Part shown: positions 54,459-64,000 of the stretch, one piece after another
How the letters are laid out: every line of letters begins with the position of its first letter
Position numbering within the stretch: the stretch's first letter is position 1
Source: Brachycybe producta
Lineage: Eukaryota; Arthropoda; Diplopoda; Playtdesmida; Andrognathidae
DNA: 64,000 bases
Reading direction: 5' to 3'
Assembly: GCA_036925085.1 (NCBI GenBank)
Contig: JAUPFP010000003.1
Coordinates: forward strand, 7,998,442 to 8,062,441
The notes under the pieces: generated by a model
Seen by the model: the letters and a program-made list of their open reading frames with translations, nothing else
Told to the model about the DNA's origin: nothing
Databases searched by the model: none
Position numbers and translations under genes: made by a program

Positions 54459-55283
54459 TGTGACAACCCACGTTTTGGGTGTCTTTATTCATTTGGGTTC
54501 TCATTACCAAAGCTGTTTGCCCAGTTCGTTGAGATAGATATCTGTATCGATCTGCCTTCTTTTCTCTCTTTTTCTTTTGAGTAATCAGCAGGCATTGATG
54601 TGGCGGTGATGACATTGCTTGGACTGTCACAGCTGATAGGAAAAATTGCCATCATGTGATTGACACTTCATAAAAAGGGCGTGGATGATCACCACAGATT
54701 TGAGAGGCAAATTCAAATATCAGCTGTTTTTACTCAAGGAACAGTCTAAAAGCCTCTTGAGGTTCATTTTATAGCTTCAAGGTTTTCTACTTTTATTCAT
54801 TTAATAAAGTGCGTTTTATATTTTTTCCTGGCTTCCTTTTGCCTTATTTCTCACCCATATCAAGTGAACGCTGGTTGATGTGCCCCATTTTACTAAACCT
54901 GCTCGGAATCAAATTCCAGGCGTGTTACATTTCGTCGAGGTGCTGGGTACCTGCAACCCACTCATCCATCCCAAAATAGCTCGAATTAGATGGGTTCAAG
55001 ATTCTATTGGTGGAAGATTTCTCCAAAATCCTCCTACAGAAAGGAATCCATTGATTTCCTATAGGAGAAATTTGAATCTAGAAAATGGAACAATGGAAAA
55101 AGAAAATTTCTCTAATTTTCCATTGATCAACTCTAACCTGTTGGCACGTGGTAGAGAAATAAATAGAGGATCCATGTATACACCTGTATGCCGTCTTGTA
55201 TGCTGATCCATTTGAGGGAGCCTCCAAAACATAATCCAGTGCATTCTGGTGAGCAAAATAGAGCCACTACCTTCTCTGGCAAT
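54459..55283 (+). mobile_element. GypE LTR and leader fragment
   Basis: A 471-bp LTR (54459-54929), TGTGACAACCCACG...GGCGTGTTACA, inserted in GypC integrase. It has a TATA-like CATAAAAAGGG near 54669 and AATAAAG near 54802. After it TCGTCGAGGTGCTGGGTA is placed like, and resembles, the GypB primer-binding site. The rest (to 55283) is a leader with one open frame and no recognised domain. A GypB LTR stub follows. Confidence 0.75.
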
Positions 55284-55833
55284 TGTGACGACCCAGTTTT
55301 GCTCCTTCTTTAATTAGGAGGAGCAATCCTAAAATCCTGATATCGTCTGCTAGGCTGCTATATGTAGGCAGCCCGGCAGACGACAGGAACTTCAGGTAAG
55401 GTTACTGTCATTCTCCAGGTGAAGCAGCCTGGGGGGTACTTAATGGCAAGGAAGCCATTAGGGAAGGGCAGTGTGTGTTAGATCCTGAAGCTGTGTAGAT
55501 CGAAGAGGATGTGTTTGTGCTTGTGAGTGGCCAAGATGGCCACCATTCTTCAATCTCCTTTGTTCTTTTGTTTTTTGTGCTTTTGGGCATCTTGCTCTGC
55601 AGATTATTGCCTATTAATCAGTTATTCTTATTGTGAATATACACACTGTGTCGATGTCATATTCTTTCTGGGGAAGTTACAGCGGGAAGTGTGGAGGTTT
55701 CCGGTGGGAATTGCACTGGACCATCACCGTCCTGTTTCCAACGTTTTCGGCCAGTACTTCGCGTCGGGTGCCACAGTGAGATCCATCGAGGATTCACCGT
55801 GGGTTCTTCGTCGTGTCGGCGGAACGTCACCGT
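55284..55833 (+). repeat. GypB LTR stub
   Basis: Starts TGTGACGACCCAGTTTTGC at 55284 and follows the GypB plan, including a long hairpin at about 55346-55384 (GTCGTCTGC..GGCTGC / GGCAGCC..GCAGACGAC). It stops at 55833, within the GC-rich half, where the GypB-5 LTR begins. GypB-5 therefore appears to have inserted into an older LTR of a different subfamily. Confidence 0.88.
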
Positions 55834-56603
55834 TGTGACGACCCAGTTCTGCTCCTTTTGGGAGCAGAACTAAATTTCCATGTCGTCTGCTAGGCACTTG
55901 TAAATTGGTTGCCAGGCAGACAACAAAATGTCCAGCAAGGGTCCCTTCCTCCCCCAGGTGGAGCAGCCTGGGGGTGATATATATATATATGGTGGTGGCC
56001 ATTATATCTGGACAGTGGAATGATACTCTTCATGCTGAGTGCATGGTTTATGTGTTGCTCTCATCATATCAACAGGTGGCCAAGATGGCCACCAGTCTTC
56101 ACTTGATTTTTTTGTGTGTGGAGGTGAATGACCTCTCCTGGCTGAATTAGCCAGGAGATTCATCTTATTGATAAGTGAGTGTTTTTTATCGTTTATTCTT
56201 CACTGAATAAATTATATTCTATATTATTTTCACTCCAACCACTGTGTCCTTGTAATTATTGATTAATAATACTGGGGAAGTTACCGCGAGGAGGGTGGGG
56301 GTTGTCAGCAGGGGTTGCCGCCCACCACCGTCCTGTTTCCGGCATGTTTGTCATCGTGTCGGCCGGTGCTTCGTGCACGGTTTATCCACAGTAAGATCCA
56401 TCGGGGATTTACCGTGTCTTGTTAGGCGGCCACTCGTCCGTCGACGTGCGGCGTGGGAACCTCCGTCCGGCGCTACTCGTGGACACGGGCGGGTACAAGA
56501 GGAGGGCTGGCCTGCGCTTGGGTCCCGTCCCAAGGAGGCTCAACGGCGGTAAGTTAAGCAAAATTTACCGTGGGCATTGTAACGGCCCGGTCGGGTTGTT
56601 ACA
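55834..56603 (+). repeat. GypB-5 5' LTR
   Basis: 770 bp, TGTGACGACCCAGTTCTGC...TCGGGTTGTTACA. Stem-loops: AGTTCTGCTCC-loop-GGAGCAGAACT near 55844-55870, CCCCCAGG/CCTGGGGG at 55951-55974, GGTGGCC/GGCCACC at 56075-56093 and CTCCTGGCT/AGCCAGGAG at 56134-56157. A TATA run lies near 55976-55990, AATAAA near 56206, and a donor-like GGTAAGTTAAG near 56548. Confidence 0.93.
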
Positions 56604-57930
56604 ATTGGTGGACGCGCCGGGTAGCGCTACCACCAGACTCTCTTGTGCGGTCGGTAAGACTGGAGTCGTGTGTGTGACGGTAGGGCATGGACATTTGTCC
56701 ACAAAACTATGGTCGATCGCGGCTTAGGGCGTAGTAGTCCGGTGAAGGACCGTGGGACACGGACGGTTGTCCGTGATACCGCGATGGTCACCGGGGAAAG
56801 CCCTAGGTTATCCGTAAGTAGGACAGTGGGCACGGTGGTTGACCGTGCAGGACCGTCAGAATGCGGAATAACGGTTATTTTTCCCGTCTGTATACCGGTA
56901 GCACGGTGATTTACCTTGCAGGACCGGTAGAACCCGGTAAAAAGGTAACTTAACCATAGCTTGTCTGGGAAACAGGAAGTACACCGTAGTGCAGGGACTT
57001 TTGTCCGTGGAACTACGGCAGAAACCCGTCTACGGCCAGGTTTACTGGTGTTATACTGTGGGACACGGACTTTTGTCCGTGATTCCGTGGTAAAACCGGG
57101 TTACGGTCAAGTTTTACCATAAGTAGACGATGGATTACAGACTTTTGTCCGTGAATCACCGTTCGAACACGGTAAGAAGACAGTTTCACCGTTGGTGGAC
57201 GGTAGATTACGGACCGTTGTCTGTGTATCTTTGTTCTAGGAAGGTGAAAGAGCTTTCTACCGTGAATAGACGGTGAATAATGGACGATTGTCCGTATATC
57301 ACTGGTCAAAAACGGTAAGAAGGAGCTCCACCGTTAGTCTAACCGTGGGACACGGACTTTTGTCCATGACACTGCGGTAGTTTACGGTTCTACCGATAAT
57401 TGTCGGTGTTTTGCGGACTTTTGTTCGTAAATTCACCGTATTTTACGGTAGAGTTCCTTCCGACAAGTGGTGGCCAGTTTTGCACGTGTTCGCACGGACG
57501 AAATCGGCCAAGACCCTGTTTTCCCGATGTCTGGTCGGGGAAGCAGTTTGTTGGAAGGGTTGGAGTTGCGTTCCCGCACCGTCGGCCGTGGTAGGCGGCC
57601 GGAGGGGCGGCACCCTGTTGAGGGTGCTGTTGGTGAGAACGTACCCGGTGATTCCACGGAGGAAGGTGTCATAGAGGTTGACCCTACGGACCAACCTCCG
57701 GCTGGAGACTTTGTGACGGTGCGGTCGCACTATCGTGGCACTGTCTCCCGTGGAGCACCGGCAGACGGTGGTGATGGAGGGTTACCGACCCCGACTGGGA
57801 CAGGCGGACAGCCTATGGCCAGCCTGTTAACCTCCACCGCGTCCAGTTGGACGTGGAGGTAATCCCTTAGCGGGAGAGGTGGTAGGGACCCCGGAGTGAT
57901 CCTCGTTGAACACGACGTCATGGTTGGCGT
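56604..57930 (+). promoter_or_regulatory. GypB-5 primer-binding site and leader hairpin array
   Basis: Primer-binding site TGGTGGACGCGCCGGGTA from 56606. The leader has GGAC-N4-GTCC type stem-loops near 56757, 56995, 57065, 57137, 57210, 57281, 57351 and 57414; the last seven are spaced 60-75 nt apart. Loops are mostly TTTT, also GGTT, CGTT and GATT. Outer ACGGT...ACCGT segments flank many of them. Another perfect hairpin, GCACGGT-loop-ACCGTGC, is near 56830. From about 57467 an open frame (VRTDEIGQDPVF, then Gly/Pro-rich) leads toward gag. Confidence 0.78.
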
Positions 57931-60520
57931 TGATGACCGAGGAGCAGCTCCGTGAGGTTGCCAGGGCGATTGATGAACTGCGGTGGCAGGGTCATCTTTC
58001 CCCAGAAGGCCGGAGGCTCCATGGGGAGCATCCTCGCTTCACACCGGGAGGCGCCGCTGGCTCCGGCTGGGCGGATGCCTCCAGGCGGAGGAACTCGGAC
58101 CGCTCCTTCGGGAGGCGGTCGGGGAGATCCTCCTCCCGTTCAGCGACCGCGGGTCCACTTGGTGGATCCCGTGGATGCTGATCCTGATGCTGAGACTTCG
58201 GGGAACCAGAGCAGGGCACCACGGCGGGTAAGTACCGCGCCGTGTCCCGTCGGAGATCTAGGCGTTTGGGTTTTTTAACCCAGTTCACTCGTTCATCCGG
58301 TATGATAGACGAGAGGACATTACGGCTTTTCTCCGGCAGTTCGAAGCCAAAGCTAGGGCTCAGCACTGGACGGATGAGGCCAGGTGCAGCTTCATTACGT
58401 ACCTGCTCGATGGTCCGGCTGAGGAACATTACGCCTGTTTGTTGGAGTTCAAGCCGAACCTAACCTGGCCGGAGTTGAGGCAGGCTATGCTTCACCGCTT
58501 TGGAACCAAGAATAAGGCTCAGGCCTGTTTCGACTGGTTCGACGCCATGAAGCAAGGGCCTGCGGAATCACTCCAGGCGTTCTACTGGCGCTTTATTGAG
58601 CTGGCATAACGAGTTTCTCCTGGTGAGGATGAGTCTTGTCGAAACTTCCGATGTAAGAAGAAACTGCAGCCGGAGATTCTCAGACCTCTCTGGGGATCGA
58701 AAGCTGAGACGGTCAGGGACTTTACCACCGAGGCAATGTTGGTCGATGCCGACATGCTTGTGGCGGGAGCGTTACCTGCCCGTAACTTGACGGTACCGGA
58801 GACCCAGGCTACGGCCAAGGTCTCTGGTGCTGTGGCAAAGCCCAAGAGCTCTGCTACGTCTACTTCTACCTCTTCGGGTGCGAAGGCAGCGGCACCGTCC
58901 ATATCGGACGGAGCTACTGCCAAGACCAGAAGGCAGAAGGGAAGAAAGACGAAGCGGCGGAGCCAGGGTGGAAATAAGTCCACAGCAGCCCCGTCAGGTT
59001 CCAGCCACACGGCTGGAGGTGGAGGTCCTACTCGTAGGCAACCTGGTCCATGCTTTCGGTGTAACCAGATGGGTCACCTTAAGAAGGACTGTCCGAAGGC
59101 TGTGGCCCAAGGACAGGTTGCTCGAGTACCACCGGGCGAAAGCCCAGTGGCGTGGTACCTGCCGGGTTTAGCACCCGTGGTACTGCAGGGCGGAGAGTAT
59201 CTGTCCACCGTAATTGATGGACAGATGTTCTATCTGCCTGTCGCCAGAAACGAGAGCCCGCCCTCGTTAAACCGGTGCCGGTCCCTGCAGAACTGAGCTG
59301 CAGTCGACCGGTAATGCTTGAAAACTCATGTGCCCGGCAAAGCCGGCGAAGTAAAGAAGGAGCGTACCTTCGGGCAGTTTCCAGATATGTGGGTATCCTG
59401 CATGAAGCAGGGGTGCCTCTGGCTAGGTCTGCGGACCCAGAAATTACCCAGTGGGTATTTCAGGAGCCAAGCCCCACACTGGAAGCTGCGCTTGCCCGGC
59501 TGGAGAGCTGGGTGGTACCTTTCTTCCCTGATGAGGGGGAGGAAAGTCCGAACGGTACGGGCATTACGAGGGCTTCGAGCGTTGGTGCGCCCATGCTGTC
59601 GCCCAGGCCTGGTGAGTCTCCGGGAGTGGAGACAGGAATCCAGGCCCCTGAGCATCCGGTACGACCGTCCCCTGTGGACGGGAGGACGGATGAGGCTCAG
59701 AGAAGTAATGTCGGGCAACGACGGTTGCCCATTCCTGAATTACAAAGCCGTGCATACTTGCGTGGGGCACCGCGTGTTCTGGTGTCGATGGATGGTCGGC
59801 TGGTTGAGTCGATCGTCGACACCGGGGCCGAAGTATCGGTCATGAGCATGTCGGTGGCACGGGAGATGGAGTTACCGGTGCAGGAGGTTAGCCTCCCCTC
59901 ATTCCTGACGGGCATGAGCGGGTACTCCATCAAGATAGAAGGAGTCATGTACGTGGACATGTCAATCCACGAACGGTCCATCCATACCCATCTTCTCCTC
60001 ATTGAGGGTGAAGGGGAAGCCGTAATAGGTGTTGACCTAGCTTCCCGGTTTGGGTTAATGTTGGATGTCGTGAGCCGGAAAGTGTATTTCCGGGAAGACA
60101 TCTGGAATGCACATCCAGATGCTCTTCATGCCGCTCTGGCCGTTCAGGCTTTGCAGGGTACTTCGGTACACCTTCCGAACTCGGTGTTGGAGGCGTTGGC
60201 GAGGCTTCACGATTCTGTGGAGCCTCTGCTACTCCCTCCTTTCGGGTTCCCGGAAGGTATGCCTGCGGAGCCTGAAAAGGTGGGTAAGTGGGTTGACATT
60301 GTGTCACCCACGCTCGCCAAGACAAGTTCTCCAATCAGCAGTGGGGATGTTTGTTCCCTGCGACTGTTAGAGAACGTATGGTTATCAGCTCATTAGCGGA
60401 AGGTGGTTTTCGTGAGCTTGATAGAGCATGCTGGCTCTGGACAGCTGCTTCTCGTTGAGCCCCATCGTAAAGCCTTAGGTGGTCGTGGTCTGTTGGCGGT
60501 GGCAGGAATTGCCGAAGCCA
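57930..60520 (+). pseudogene. GypB-5 gag and protease remains
   Basis: Gag N-terminus MTEEQLREVARAIDELRW near 57935, a Gly/Arg-rich stretch, the capsid segment (FLRQFEAKARAQHW, YLLDGPAEEHYA, LTWPELRQAMLHRFGTKNK, LQAFYWRFIELA), CCHC knuckle CFRCNQMGHLKKDC near 59055-59096, then the protease with VDTGAEVSVMS (59815-59850) and GEAVIGVDLASRFGLMLDVV (about 60010-60075). The linker follows with AVQALQGTSVHLPNSVLEAL. Retropepsin cleaves gag-pol in the particle in this family. A few breaks. Confidence 0.9.
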
Positions 60521-60522
60521 CA

Positions 60523-61267
60523 TGTGGCAACCTGGTCTGCTCAAATTTTAATTTTGATGGAGCAGACGAATTTCCCTATGGTGGTCTGCCTGACAGCTAC
60601 AGTAGGCTGTTGGGACGGACGCCATTTTGTTGCCAGCAGACCTCTCACCAGGTGGAGTTGCCTGGAGGTTTCCTGTGGCCTAGTCAACCACAAGATCTGG
60701 GCAGTGTGTTGTAGGCTTGAAGGGGACAAGACCTGTGGGTGGAGGTCTGATTGACCTCCACTGTCCAGCCTGGACTTCTTGTTGTGCCTTGGCCAGTAGG
60801 CCTTTGTATTATATATGTATAGTGCCTGGCTGGTTGAAGTAACCAGCCAGAGGTGTATATACTGTTTACTGCCATCGTTTACCTTCGTTCATTGTAAGTG
60901 TTAATTAAACACTGTTTTTAATCACTTACTTTGTGTCGTGTCAATTTCTTGGGGAGTTACCGCGAGGGGGGTGAATTTCTGGTTTGGGGAAACTCCACCA
61001 TCCTTTACCGACCTGTTTCGGCCGGTACTCGTGTCGGCTCGCGGTAGAACCGGAGTTCTACCACGATATTCTCGGCGAGGCGGCGTGTCATCGGCGTGTT
61101 TCACCGTCGGGAGAGCTCCGCGTCGGCACCACCCAAGGGGTGCACCGTGAGGAGAGGCGGCTACGGGTACGGTCCCGTCCCCGTCGTCGAAGCTCTGGTA
61201 CCGGTAAGTGGGAACATTTTTGAAGTTTCATCTATCGGGTATTGTAACGGTCCGGCGGGACGTTACA
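60523..61267 (+). repeat. Solo LTR inserted in GypB-5, with target duplication
   Basis: 745-bp LTR of the TGTGGCAACC subfamily, ending GGGACGTTACA. It is flanked on both sides by CACA (60519-60522 and 61268-61271). The flanking GypB-5 linker is interrupted inside the AGIAEAT..GSYDIWLENV motif that is continuous in GypB-3, which fixes both ends. It contains hairpins such as CTGGCTGGTT/AACCAGCCAG (60826-60850) and GTGGAGGTC/GACCTCCAC (near 60737-60760). A donor-like CGGTAAGTGG is near 61202. It formed by insertion then LTR-LTR recombination. Confidence 0.95.
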
Positions 61268-61271
61268 CACA

Positions 61272-64000
61272 GAGGAAGGCTCTTACGACATTTGGCTTGA
61301 GAACGTCGCCGACGTACCCATTGCCCTGGAGACAGGGGAGGGTGTGGCGACAGCTCAAGCCGTGGAGGCAGCCCTAGTGGTGGGACTGGACGATCCATCT
61401 AAGTTGAGAGAGGGAGACCCCACTCATGGAGATGGTCGACCAGGGGGACTTCCGCCTAAGTTGAGAGGGGCAACCAAGACAGGTCGCCGGGTCCTCAATG
61501 CGGAAGTTAGACCCACTCTCGAAGAGTGCCTTAAAATCAGACCTAGTCTGAAGCCTGAGGAGGCGGCACAGCTTCGGGAGTTCCTGCTGGAACGCCGTGA
61601 TCATTTTGCGTTCGATTATACAGAGCTGGGGGAAACCCCGCTCGTCGAACACACTATTGATACCGGTGGGTTACCTCCGGTGCGTGAAGGATTGCGAAGA
61701 ACCGCTCCGGCGGCTCGTGCAATCGAGAGAGAAGAGGTAGCGAAGATGTTGGATGCAGGGGTAATCCAACCTTCACATAGTTTTTACGCGAGCCCTATCT
61801 TGCTTGTTCGCAAGAAGGATGGTGGCTTTCGTTTTTGTGTGAACTATCGGCGACTGAATGCCCAGACTAAGGCGGATCAGTACCCGTTACCTCGCATCAA
61901 TGATGCCCTCGATTCACTTGCTGGAGCGAAGTATTTCGCAACCTTAGACCTTGCTAGTGGTTACTGGCAGGTCAGGATGGCGGAGCAAGACATTGAGAAG
62001 ACAGCATTCATTTGCTCTCAAGGTCTGTTTGAGTTCCGAAAAATGCCTTTCGGACTCTGCAATGCTCCTGCCACAATGCAAAAAGCGTTAGACCTCTTGT
62101 TGGCGGGACACAAGTGGGAGAGCTGCTTGGTGTACCTAGACGATATTATCATCTTCGGGAGCACCTTTGAGCAGTTTCTCGAATGCTTGAGTACTGTCCT
62201 GAGGCTGCTACGAGGGGTTTGAGCTGAAACTCCAGCCGAAGAAATGTTTCTTCGGTTTTGATAAGTCAAGTATCTCGGTCACATTGTGAGTGCCGAGGGA
62301 GTTGCTGCTGACCCGGGACTCGTAAGAGCAGTCGAAGAGTTCGATGTCCCTACAACGGTGACCGCCGTCCGAAGTTTTCTTGGACTGGCCGGCTACTACC
62401 GTAGGTTCATCAAGGACTTCGCCAAGATCGCAAGACCACTGCATGATCTGACCAGGAAGGATGCGTCCTTTGACTGGTCGGAGCAGTGTGGTCTAGCGTT
62501 TGAGCGGTTAAAAGCATTTTTAACCGAAGCACCGGTGCTCACCATGTATGATCCACGTGGTGAGGTGTTAATTCACACCGATTCTAGTGGGTACGGTCTA
62601 GGTGTCGTAGTATACCAGAAGTTACCTGAGGACAAGGCTCCTCGGGTTCTGGCCTACGCTAGCCATCTCATGAAGGGACCGGAAACACGGTATAGTGTCA
62701 CCGAGCAGGAATGCTTGGAGATCATGTTTGCCGTGGGTAAATTCCGACCTTACATCTTTAACCGGGACTTTGTGATCGTAATAGATCACCATGCGCTCTG
62801 TCATTTGCAGACTGCCAAAAACCTGCAAGGCAGCTTGGGGCGTTGGCAAATGCAGTTGCAGGAGTACCGGTATAAGATTCAGTTCAAGAAGGGGAAACTT
62901 CACGAGGATGCTGACTGTTTGAGTCGGTATCCGGTGAATGAAGTTGTTGATCCTTCTTTGCCTGAACACGTCGAAGCCGACATGGGTGAGGTCATTTACC
63001 GGATCCCGTCTGAGGTGGATTGGGTAATGGAGCAGGCCAACGACAGTTGGTGCTCCAAGGTGAAGCGTGAGCTCTCCACCGACCCCAACTCGAACTTAAG
63101 GTTCAAGTTCGTGGTGGCAGACAAGCTGTTGTATGCCATCAAGTCCATTCAGGATCGTACTAGAACTGTGTTGGTTGTGCCGAGGTCGTGTCAAGCCTTC
63201 TGCTTGCGGAAGTTGCACGATAGCTCCGAAGCTGGTCACTTTGGAGTGTACAAGACCTACCAACGGTTGCGTACTCGTTTCTACTGGTTAGGTATGAATC
63301 GTGACACGGTGGAGTATGTTAAGTCATGCTTAGTGTGTTAGAGAGTACGACAGTTCGCAAGAGCTCAAGGATTCTTGCAACCCATAGTTCCCGAGTACCC
63401 GGTTCATGCCTGGGGAATGGACTTCGTTGGGCCTTTTCCCGCATCCGTGGGTGGAGTCACCTATGTACTGATCATGGTGGATTACTTCACCCGGTACAGC
63501 GTGGCCAAGGCAGTACGAAGGGCTACGGCCGCTTGCGTTGTCAAGTTTCTGAAAGATGAGATCTTGTCGGTGTATGGCACACCGACTACTCTCATCTCGG
63601 ATCGTGGATCCCAGTTCTGTAGCAAGATTTTGCGAAAGTTCCGGGAGCGCTATAATATAGCGCAGCACTTTACGACGGTGTACCATCCGCAAGCTAATGG
63701 GCTTATGGAGCGTACAAACAAGACAGTGATGGAAACCATCAAGCGTTACCTTCATCCCCTCAAGGACCAATGTGATTGGTGGAAGAAATTGCGGCCCGCC
63801 ATGTGGGCCTACAACACTGCGTTGCAGTAGAGCATGGAAGTGTCTCCGTACCAATTGTTGTTTGGGCGTGAGCCTAGGTTTGGGATTGATAATCTCCTTC
63901 CTAACGGTCCGGTCCGCGACTTGCCCGACCAGCAAGCCGTGGAGGAGCGTGCTCGTCGAAATTTTGCGGCCGCTCAAGCCAGACAGAAGAGCCGGTATGA
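61272..64000 (+). pseudogene. GypB-5 RT, RNase H and integrase remains
   Basis: RT from about 61590: [71 protein letters not shown], and the catalytic YLDD near 62132. RNase H: HTDSSGYGLGVVVYQ and TEQECLEIMFAV. Integrase: LHDSSEAGHFGVYKTYQRL with CLVC (zinc-binding), GMDFVGPFPASVGG, LISDRGSQF and HPQANGLMERTNKT (DDE core). The C-terminal region is cut by the window edge. Closest relative in the window is GypB-3. A few breaks. Confidence 0.92.

Larger units (their letters stand above)
55834..64000 (+). mobile_element. GypB-5, Ty3/gypsy fossil running off the right edge
   Basis: 5' LTR (55834-56603), primer-binding site (from 56606), about 1.3 kb hairpin-rich leader, gag (about 57930-59290), protease (about 59750-60100), linker interrupted by a solo LTR (60523-61267), RT (about 61500-62280), RNase H (about 62520-62940) and integrase (from about 63170). 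The window ends in the integrase C-terminal region, so accessory gene and 3' LTR are not seen. Apart from the solo LTR insertion it has only a few breaks, so it is a young copy. Confidence 0.92.

Noticed and set aside
1-64000. tRNA, rRNA, telomeric or centromeric satellite sequences
   Set aside because: None was recognised on either strand. Only short minisatellites and AT-rich tandem repeats are present.

Overview
The window looks like repeat-dominated, intron-bearing DNA from a metazoan, probably an invertebrate. Three short coding exons with clean GT/AG splice sites and matching phases lie on the minus strand at 29168-29010, 20478-20401 and 20331-20217. They read as the N-terminal part of a RUS1/DUF647 protein (animal RUSF1, formerly C16orf58). 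This is the only host gene I can support. Its first intron (about 8.5 kb) and its third intron (running off the left edge) are filled with transposable elements. I see no rRNA, tRNA, CRISPR or prokaryotic operon structure.

Most of the rest is fossil Ty3/gypsy (Metaviridae-like) LTR retrotransposons of one broad lineage. From left to right: GypA1 (1-1935 and 11888-15473), split by GypA2 (1936-11887, with a 3' LTR at 11051-11887) and also carrying a GypB LTR piece. Then come a 27-bp minisatellite inside a perfect inverted repeat (15608-15885), an LTR-like promoter repeat, pieces of an RTE-like LINE, and a candidate minus-strand LTR (18375-19306). RUSF1 exons 3 and 2 follow, then GypB-1 (21110-26487), a gag-protease scrap of another family (26488-27720), RUSF1 exon 1, an inverted-repeat element just upstream of that exon, and an RTE-like LINE (30740-33333).

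The right half is a pile-up of GypB copies: GypB-2 (+, 33334-39425), GypB-3 (-, 39426-47973) and GypB-4 (+, 48225-51165). These are followed by GypC (-, 51166-54458), a short piece of GypE (+, 54459-55283), an LTR stub and GypB-5 (+, 55834 to the right edge). GypB-5 carries a solo LTR of its own wider family inside it, with a 4-bp target duplication. All the gypsy copies are broken.

Three things stand out. (1) GypB LTRs contain a series of stem-loops whose stems change sequence between subfamilies but keep pairing, and the leader after the primer-binding site repeats a GGAC-loop-GTCC hairpin about every 70 nt. (2) Every element that is long enough has a large reading frame downstream of integrase, where env would lie, with no clear envelope features. 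It is conserved between GypB copies and, separately, between GypA2 and GypC, and in GypB-3 it is fronted by a strong splice donor/acceptor pair. (3) Several long perfect inverted repeats sit in the AT-rich host DNA and in element remains.

By eye the GypB elements are GC-rich and the intervening host DNA is AT-rich. All homology statements come from reading the sequence and remembered family motifs. No database search was run.
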